From: Cellulomonas sp. HZM | GTDB lineage: Bacteria > Actinomycetota > Actinomycetes > Actinomycetales > Cellulomonadaceae | Direction: 5' to 3' | DNA: 64,000 bases | Assembly: GCF_000708885.1 (NCBI RefSeq) | Contig: NZ_JEOE01000014.1 | Span: forward strand, 24,159 to 88,158 | Part shown: positions 58,651 to 64,000 of the stretch, one piece after another | Layout of the letters: each line of letters starts with the position of its first letter | Numbering within the stretch: the first letter of the stretch is position 1 | Made by a program: the position numbers and the translations under genes | Notes under the pieces: generated by a model | What the model was told of the DNA's origin: nothing | Seen by the model: the letters and a program-made list of their open reading frames with translations, nothing else | The model's database searches: none

Positions 58651-59694
58651 TCAGGCCGTCTCGCGCACGACGAGCGTGGGCGTGAACATCACGCCGCGCG
58701 GGGGCTGCGCGGGCGTGCGGATCCGGTCGAGCAGCAGGCGCGCCATCTCACCCGCCATGTCCTCGACGGGCTGACGCACGGTGGTCAGCGCGGGCGTCGA
58801 CTCGCGCGCGGCCGCGGAGTCGTCGAACCCGATCACGGCCACGTCGTCCGGGACGCGCCGGCCGGCGTCGAGCAGGACGCGCACGGCCGCGTCGGCGACC
58901 AGGTCGTTCGCGGCGAACACCGCGTCGACGTCGGGGTGCTGCTCGAGCACGGCCCGCGCGGCCCGTGTCCCGGAACGCGCGCTGAAGTCGCCCTCCTCGA
59001 CGACGACCGTCATGCCCGCCTCGTCGGCCGCTGCCCGGAAGCCCGCGAGGCGGTCGCGCGCCGCGGCGACCTCTGCCGGCCCGGCGAGCACAGCGCAACG
59101 GCGGCGTCCGGTACGCGCGAGGTGCTCGGCCGCGAGCCGCCCGCCGATCGTCTGGTCGGCGTCCACCCAGCTCACGGCGAGCGACGTCCGCGGCTGGTGC
59201 GAGAGCACGAGGGGCACGTTCATGGCGGACAGCGCGGTGGGCAGCCCGGCCTCGTCGCCGCCGGACAGGAACAGCACGCCGTCGACGTGGCCCTGACGCA
59301 GGTAGGAGAGCACGAAGTCGTGCGCGTCGCGGTCGGCGGGCACGACGACGAGGTGCACGCCGACTGCCTGCAGCACCTGCTGGGCGCCCGCGGTGACGCG
59401 GCCGAAGTACGGGTCGGAGAAGATCCGCTGCAGGAACTCGGCGCCCGCGGATCCGGTCGCGGGCTCGGAGATGACGAGCGCGACCGAGTCGGTGCGGCGC
59501 GTGACCAGCGAGCGCGCCGCCAGGTTCGGGACGTAGCCCGTGGCGCGCACGGCCTCGTCGACCGCCCGCCGCATGCGGGGGTCCACCGTGGCGACGCCGT
59601 TGAGCACGCGCGAGACGGTGGAGCGGGAGACGCCGGCGCGCCGAGCGACCTCCTCGATCGTCGACGCGCCGGATCCGGTGGGCGTGCTGGCCAT
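58651..59694 (-). CDS. LacI-family transcriptional regulator
   Basis: 347 aa. The N-terminal LacI HTH with hinge is at about 12-62 (TIEEVARRAGVSRSTVSRVLNGVATVDPRMRRAVDEAVRATGYVPN, LAARSLVTRRT), and the periplasmic-binding-like sugar domain is at about 68-340. The recognition helix SRSTVSRVLNG is of the type that reads central CG-containing palindromes such as those of CelR/CebR. The GH16 gene just upstream on the same strand carries two GGGAGCGCTCCC-type operators, so this protein is the obvious candidate repressor, responding to a beta-glucan or cellodextrin oligosaccharide. Effector and targets are inferred. GAGGGA lies before the ATG. Confidence 0.9.
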   Translation of the reverse strand: MASTPTGSGASTIEEVARRAGVSRSTVSRVLNGVATVDPRMRRAVDEAVRATGYVPNLAARSLVTRRTDSVALVISEPATGSAGAEFLQRIFSDPYFGRVTAGAQQVLQAVGVHLVVVPADRDAHDFVLSYLRQGHVDGVLFLSGGDEAGLPTALSAMNVPLVLSHQPRTSLAVSWVDADQTIGGRLAAEHLARTGRRRCAVLAGPAEVAAARDRLAGFRAAADEAGMTVVVEEGDFSARSGTRAARAVLEQHPDVDAVFAANDLVADAAVRVLLDAGRRVPDDVAVIGFDDSAAARESTPALTTVRQPVEDMAGEMARLLLDRIRTPAQPPRGVMFTPTLVVRETA

Positions 59695-59718
59695 GGTCCC
59701 TCTTATAGCACCGACGCA

Positions 59719-59800
59719 ACCCGCTGCACTTGTGACTGGTGAGCCTGGTGGGACTCTCCGGAGCTCCCGGGAGGCAGCTCCTGTCACAAGTGCAGCGGGT
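59719..59800. repeat. 18-bp inverted repeat between GH16 and lacI-type genes
   Basis: ACCCGCTGCACTTGTGAC (59719-59736) and its exact reverse complement (59783-59800) flank a 46-bp centre, with further partial pairing (GCACCG) outside. The right arm begins near the GH16 stop and the left arm lies about 25 bp above the lacI start. It could be a long-stem terminator for GH16, two binding sites for looping, or both. Confidence 0.85.
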
Positions 59801-59810
59801 CCGGTGCGGA

Positions 59811-61967
59811 TCAGCGGTAGACGCGCACGTAGTCCACGAGCATCTTGGCGGGGAACGGCGTCGTCGCGTCGACGTTGCCCGGCCAGTCACCGCCCACCGC
59901 GAGGTTGAGGATCACGTAGAAGTCGTGGTCGTAGATCCACGGGCCGCGGGTCGACTCCACGGTCGCCTTGTCGGCCGTGAACACCAGGCGGTTGTCGAGG
60001 TAGTAGCGGATGCCGTTCGCGTCCCACTCGGCTGCCCAGGTGTGGAAGTCGTTCGACAGCTGCGAGCCGTCGGGCAGCTTGTAGGAGCCGCCGTACCCGC
60101 CGGCGCCGTTGTACGCCGGGGCGTGCAGCGTCGAGTACGACGTGGTCGTGTCCTTGCCGAGCACCTCCATGATGTCGACCTCGCCGTTGGCGGGCCACGG
60201 CGTGCCGGTGAGGAAGTTCGCACCCATCATCCAGAACGCGGGCCAGTAGCCCTGCCCGGCGGGCACCTTGATCCGCGCCTCGACGCGGCCGTACTGGAAC
60301 GTGAACTTCCCGCCCGTGTTCATGCGGCCCGACGTGTAGTCGCGGCCGCCCGCGGACTGCTTGCGAGCCTCGATCACGAGGTGCCCCTGGCCGTCCATGT
60401 TGAGGTTGCCGCTCGGCGTGTAGTACTCCTGCTCGCCGTTCTGGCCGGTGCCCGCGTCGACGGTCCACTTCGAGGTGTCCGGGCCGGTGCCTGCGGCGCC
60501 GTTGAACTCGTCGCTCCACGCGAGGCGCGTGAAGTTCGGGGCGGGGACCGTGCTCGTCGGCGGCTGGACCGGGTTGCCACCGGTGCCGTAGACGTCGAAC
60601 GAGTACAGCGAGTACCCGTACGGGCCCGAGCGCTTCGTCATGTTGATGCGGACGTAGCGACCGTCGCCCGAGACGTTCAGCGTCTCCTTGAGCCCCTTGC
60701 CGGTGGTCGTCGTGTAGATCGTCGTCCACGTGCTGGCGTTCGGCGAGACCTGGATCTGGTAGCCCGTCGCGTAGGCGGGGTCCCACTGCAGGACCACCTG
60801 GGAGACGTGCGCGGTCGCGCCGAGGTCCACCTGGTACCAGCCGGCATCGGTCCAGCCGGTCGTGGCGTTGACGGCCCAACGGGTCGCGGTGTCGTAGTCG
60901 ACGGCCTTGTCCGGCGTGCAGCCGGGGCACTGCGCGTCGTCCTGGAACGACGAGGCCGTCGCCGGCTTCTTGTACGAGAGCAGCACCGCGGAGCCGGTCG
61001 GCGGGGTGGTGGTGGGCGGGTCGGTCGGCGTCGTCGTGCCGTCCGAGCCGAAGACCTGCAGCTCCCACAGCGACACGCCGTAGCCGGTCGCACGCGCCGT
61101 CGAGTAGAGGCGCACGTAGCGGCCGCTGCCCGAGACGTTCACGGACTGCTTGCCGGCGCCGGTCGCGGCGCTCGTCGCGAGCGTCGTCCACGTGCTGCCG
61201 TCCGACGACGCCTGGATCTGGAACGCCTTGGAGTACGCGGCCTCCCAGTTGAGGTCCACGCGGCTGAGCGTCTTCGACGAGCCCAGGTCCACCTGGATCC
61301 ACTGCGGGTCGGAGAACGCGCTCGACCAGCGGGTGCCTGCGTCGCCGTCGGTCGCTGCGGTCGCGGGCGTCGCCGCGGACTCGGCGGACGACGCGGTCGT
61401 CGGCTTCCCCTGCGACAGGAGCGTCGACGTGACGGGTGCGGTGGATCCGAGCACCTGCAGCTCCCACAGCGAGATCCCGTACTGCGTCGCGCGGGACGTC
61501 CCGGTGAGGCGCACGTAGCGGGCGTTCGCGCTGACGGCGAGCTGCTGCTTGGCGGCCGACGACGCGGTCCCGTCGAGCACCTTGGTCCACGTGGTGCCGT
61601 CGTTCGACGTCTGGATCGTGTACGTCTTCGCGTACGCGGCCTCCCACGTGAGGTCGACCTCGGAGATCGCCTGTGCCGAGCCGAGGTCGACCTGGATCCA
61701 CTGGTTGTCGGAGAAGCCGCTCGACCAGCGGGTGCCGGCGTCGCCGTCGGTCGCCGCGCTCGCGGGGGTCGCGGCGGACTCGGACGACGACGCGGTCGTC
61801 GGCTTGCCCTGCGAGAGGACGACGGGCGCCGCGGCGTGCGCGTCGTCGGCGCGGACCGCCGCGAACGCGAGGGCCGCGGCGAGCGCGGTGAGCGCCGCGA
61901 CGGCCATGCGGCCGGCGGGGCGGGACCGGCGCACGGTGCGAGCCGGGTGGTGCGTGGTGATGGACAT
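59811..61967 (-). CDS. Secreted beta-glucanase, three CBM32-type modules plus GH16
   Basis: 718 aa. A signal peptide covers about 1-46. Three F5/8 type C (discoidin, CBM32-like) modules follow at about 48-175, 185-320 and 335-460, each with the xPTTASSxE...DGDxGTRWSS...WIQVDLG pattern; the third is more diverged. A GH16 domain spans about 475-718 with the catalytic signature GEVDIMEVLG (Glu596, Asp598, Glu601), TRLAWSDEFNG at its start and WPAFWMMG before the site, typical of laminarinase/beta-1,3-glucanase. The first two modules are near-duplicates. Controlled by a TTGACA promoter with CelR-like operators. Followed on the same strand by a lacI-type gene. Confidence 0.93.
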   Translation of the reverse strand: MSITTHHPARTVRRSRPAGRMAVAALTALAAALAFAAVRADDAHAAAPVVLSQGKPTTASSSESAATPASAATDGDAGTRWSSGFSDNQWIQVDLGSAQAISEVDLTWEAAYAKTYTIQTSNDGTTWTKVLDGTASSAAKQQLAVSANARYVRLTGTSRATQYGISLWELQVLGSTAPVTSTLLSQGKPTTASSAESAATPATAATDGDAGTRWSSAFSDPQWIQVDLGSSKTLSRVDLNWEAAYSKAFQIQASSDGSTWTTLATSAATGAGKQSVNVSGSGRYVRLYSTARATGYGVSLWELQVFGSDGTTTPTDPPTTTPPTGSAVLLSYKKPATASSFQDDAQCPGCTPDKAVDYDTATRWAVNATTGWTDAGWYQVDLGATAHVSQVVLQWDPAYATGYQIQVSPNASTWTTIYTTTTGKGLKETLNVSGDGRYVRINMTKRSGPYGYSLYSFDVYGTGGNPVQPPTSTVPAPNFTRLAWSDEFNGAAGTGPDTSKWTVDAGTGQNGEQEYYTPSGNLNMDGQGHLVIEARKQSAGGRDYTSGRMNTGGKFTFQYGRVEARIKVPAGQGYWPAFWMMGANFLTGTPWPANGEVDIMEVLGKDTTTSYSTLHAPAYNGAGGYGGSYKLPDGSQLSNDFHTWAAEWDANGIRYYLDNRLVFTADKATVESTRGPWIYDHDFYVILNLAVGGDWPGNVDATTPFPAKMLVDYVRVYR

Positions 61968-62021
61968 GCGGACTACCCCCAGAGGTCGTCATTGACACGG
62001 GTGGCGGGCTGGAGAACGCGA

Positions 62022-62091
62022 GGGAGCGCTCTCTGAGGGAATACCTTGAACCCGGACATTCCCGCTGTCAATACCGCGGGGGAGCGCTCCC
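62022..62091 (-). promoter_or_regulatory. GH16 promoter with paired CelR/CebR-like operators
   Basis: On the minus strand: GGGAGCGCTCCC (62091-62080), TTGACA (62071-62066), a -10-like AAGGTAT (62047-62041, spacer 18-19), then the one-mismatch copy GAGAGCGCTCCC (62033-62022), about 55 bp before the GH16 ATG. The 12-bp core is the inner part of the TGGGAGCGCTCCCA site known for CelR/CebR LacI-family repressors of cellulolytic actinobacteria. Two sites, one above the -35 and one in the leader, suggest repression by looping or road-block. Confidence 0.82.
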
Positions 62092-62182
62092 TTGAATGGG
62101 TCGGCGCGAGATCTCATCGGCCGACGGCCGACGGCCGGGCTGTGAGCCAACCCGTTCGTCGCCTCGCTCGTCAGTCCGGTCG

Positions 62183-63526
62183 TCAGCCCGCTCGTCGTCC
62201 CGTCCGGAGCCCGACGCGGCGACCCACCACCGAGCTCACCTGCCGCACGTCGCGCGTCAACGACGTCCCGACGAGCACGCCGAGCGCGATCGAGAACAGC
62301 GCGAGGGCCGTGCTCACCAGGTCCGCAGCGCCGAAGGACTCGCCGGTCGCGATCTCCGACAGCCCGCGGAACGCGAGCGCGCCCGGCACCAGCAGCCAGA
62401 ACGCCGGCAGGGTCGTCACCAGCACCGGTGGACCCGTCCTGGCCCGCGCGATGAGCAGCGACACCGGGGCGATGACGAGCCCGCCGACGAACCCCGCGAG
62501 CTCGCTCGGCAGGAACGTCGCACCGAGCTGCTGCGCGGCGAACGTCGCGTACAGCGCGAGGACGATCCACCAGAACGAGTGCGCGGGCGGCGACGAGAAG
62601 TACCGGTGCCCCACGGCGACGAGGAGCACTCCCACCCAGGCGCTCCACCAGCCGAGCAGAGGCGCCGACGCCGCGACGACGAACCCGCCGCTCACCGCGA
62701 CCCCTGCGACGACACCGAACGCGAGCAGCAGCAGCTGGGCGATGCCGAACACCATGCGGGACCCGCCCGCGACCACCTGGTTGCTGGTGAGCTCCATCGC
62801 GGCGACCGTGAGCACCGCACCGGGCAGGAAGCTCACGAGCGCGGGTGTGAGCAGGCGCAACGGGTCACCGCCGAGCCACGGCCCGACGGCGTCGACGCAC
62901 AGCCACGTGACGAGGAACGCCGCGACCACGGGCAGCACGGCGTCGAGGGTCTGCCACCGCGTCGCGACGAGCCGCAGCGCGCCCACCGCGGCGCCCATCG
63001 CGAGGTACAGCCACAGCGCCTCGGGGACCGGGTACAGGATCAGGCCGAACGCGAACGTCAGCAGCGCGTGGCCGAGCACGACGAGCAACGGGCCGAACCG
63101 CGGCGGGGTCGCGAGCGCGGTGCGCAGCCGCGAGCGCGCGTCGGCGAGGTCCACGTCGCCCGCGACCAGCTCGGACACGAGCGAGTCGACCGCACCGACC
63201 TGGTGCAGCCTCAGCGCGCCGGACGAGCCGGGGCCGGTCACGTCGGACACCGGACCGCGCTCGGTCTCGACCTGCAGCACCACGCCCGTCGGCAGCACGA
63301 GCACGCGCACCTGGTCCGCGCCGTACGCGTCGGCGACCGCGGTGAGCTGGTGCTCGGTGTCCATCACCGACTGCCCCGACGACAGCAGCGCCGAGCCGAG
63401 CTCGCGCAGCAGCGGGACGAGGTCGTCCGGGACCGGTGGCGGCGGTGGGGGCTCGTCGGCCGCGGGCGCCACCGGCGGGGCCGTGAGCGCGTGCGCCGCG
63501 CGACGCAGCCGGTCGCGCAGCCTCAT
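62183..63526 (-). CDS. ThrE-family threonine/serine exporter-like protein
   Basis: 447 aa. The N-terminal soluble half has LLRELGSALLSSGQSVMDTEHQL and a VRVLVLPTGVVLQVE strand, matching the first ThrE domain. Then about ten membrane helices cover both the ThrE and ThrE_2 parts in one chain (for example FGPLLVVLGHALLTFAFGLIL, FVGGLVIAPVSLLIAR). In Corynebacterium the family exports threonine and serine by proton motive force; the substrate here is inferred from family only. The ATG overlaps the stop of the upstream nitroreductase-like gene (ATGA). Confidence 0.86.
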   Translation of the reverse strand: MRLRDRLRRAAHALTAPPVAPAADEPPPPPPVPDDLVPLLRELGSALLSSGQSVMDTEHQLTAVADAYGADQVRVLVLPTGVVLQVETERGPVSDVTGPGSSGALRLHQVGAVDSLVSELVAGDVDLADARSRLRTALATPPRFGPLLVVLGHALLTFAFGLILYPVPEALWLYLAMGAAVGALRLVATRWQTLDAVLPVVAAFLVTWLCVDAVGPWLGGDPLRLLTPALVSFLPGAVLTVAAMELTSNQVVAGGSRMVFGIAQLLLLAFGVVAGVAVSGGFVVAASAPLLGWWSAWVGVLLVAVGHRYFSSPPAHSFWWIVLALYATFAAQQLGATFLPSELAGFVGGLVIAPVSLLIARARTGPPVLVTTLPAFWLLVPGALAFRGLSEIATGESFGAADLVSTALALFSIALGVLVGTSLTRDVRQVSSVVGRRVGLRTGRRAG

Positions 63527-63969
63527 CGTCCGCCGCGCGGCGGGATCCGGCGGGAGACCGCCTCGTCGTCGGGTGTCGTCGTGCCAGGGGTCGACGACGC
63601 GAGGTCGACGACGTCCGGCACGCGCAGCACCCGCAGCGACCGGCGGGTCCACGCGGGCAGGAGCCGGAGCCCCTCGTCGCCGTGCAGCAGGACCGGGTCG
63701 CTCAGCCGGTGCACGTGCCGAGCGCGCACCAGCCGGGTCTCGCCGCCGGCCTCGATGTTGTGCAGCCACTGCACGTCCGGCCCGTAGGTCAGCGCGATCG
63801 CGAACCCGCGCGGCGTGGGGAACGCCATCACGGGCGTGCGGAAGCGCCGCCCCGAGGTCCGGCCCACGTGGTGCAGGGTCGCGAGCGGCGGCACGTCGTC
63901 GGACAGCAGACCCATGACCTTGTTGGTGAACCGCAGGTTCACCCGCGTCACCCAGTACGGCGCGACCAT
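63523..63969 (-). CDS. F420-dependent nitroreductase-like (FDOR/Ddn family) protein
   Basis: 148 aa of the split-beta-barrel deazaflavin (F420)-dependent family: an N-terminal helix RVNLRFTNKVMGLL, then LATLHHVGRTSGRRFRTPVMAFPTPRGFAIALTYGPDVQWLHNIEAGG, the Ddn-like core that binds F420. It lacks a membrane anchor. Substrate unknown. TAGCGT exactly 7 nt before the ATG supports leaderless transcription and this start. Overlaps the ThrE-like gene by 4 bp. Confidence 0.88.
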   Translation of the reverse strand: MVAPYWVTRVNLRFTNKVMGLLSDDVPPLATLHHVGRTSGRRFRTPVMAFPTPRGFAIALTYGPDVQWLHNIEAGGETRLVRARHVHRLSDPVLLHGDEGLRLLPAWTRRSLRVLRVPDVVDLASSTPGTTTPDDEAVSRRIPPRGGR

Positions 63970-64000
63970 GCCGTCGACGCTATCCCCGCCCGCGCCGTAC

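Overview
The window is very GC-rich DNA from a high-GC Gram-positive actinobacterium, most likely Cellulomonas or a close relative in the Micrococcales. This is inferred from the BldC, DUF3073, DUF3618 and DUF2510 families, F420-linked oxidoreductases, many apparently leaderless genes with a TANNNT box 6-8 nt before the start codon, and secreted polysaccharide hydrolases (GH18 with CBM2, GH16 with three discoidin/CBM32 modules, GH87). A 12-bp palindrome like the CelR/CebR operator of cellulolytic actinobacteria also fits.

The dominant structure is a giant inverted repeat. Bases 1-39842 are a near-perfect palindrome with no spacer. Its axis lies between 19921 and 19922, and position x pairs with 39843-x. 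I found only three mismatched pairs (18884/20959, 19817/20026, 19821/20022), all within about 1.05 kb of the axis. Every gene from 1 to 19921 is therefore a second, inverted copy of a gene in 19922-39842. The axis cuts one secreted-protein gene, and the left end of the repeat (base 1, mirror of 39842) cuts another gene in mid-reading-frame. No transposase, integrase or other mobile gene lies at either place. I read this as most probably an assembly or library fold-back at a contig end; a true inverted duplication is the alternative. Full notes are on the right-arm copy, which is continuous with unique DNA; left-arm entries are short cross-references.

Right arm, from the axis outward: truncated secreted protein (-); rsgA, SCP-like protein, acidic membrane protein, purF and purM (+), ending in a terminator shared with DUF3073 (-); bldC (+); a run of minus-strand envelope genes (DUF3618, DUF1469, a small membrane protein, a Kef-type antiporter); a bacteriophytochrome with a PP2C phosphatase output; three tRNAs (Phe, Asp, Glu); a zincin-like metallopeptidase overlapping a cation-diffusion-facilitator gene; an F420-type (LLM) oxidoreductase; a RibD/DHFR-like reductase; a fused RsbW-like ATPase/STAS protein; an NTF2-like protein divergent from its probable TetR repressor; a LysR regulator divergent from a TDT-family transporter.

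Unique region 39843-64000: three large secreted modular proteins (39545, 41558, 48046), two of them paralogous; a barstar-like inhibitor; tRNA-Lys; a GntR-controlled operon of class II aldolase, CbbY-like phosphatase, DhaL and DhaK (a sugar or ketose pathway of unknown substrate); a DUF2510 membrane protein; an AlkZ/YcaQ-like glycosylase; a psuG-psuK pseudouridine catabolism pair; then an extracellular hydrolase block of chitinase GH18, alpha-1,3-glucanase GH87, LacI regulator and GH16 glucanase; and at the end a ThrE-type exporter overlapping an F420-type nitroreductase-like gene. No rRNA, CRISPR array, insertion sequence, prophage or replication origin was seen.
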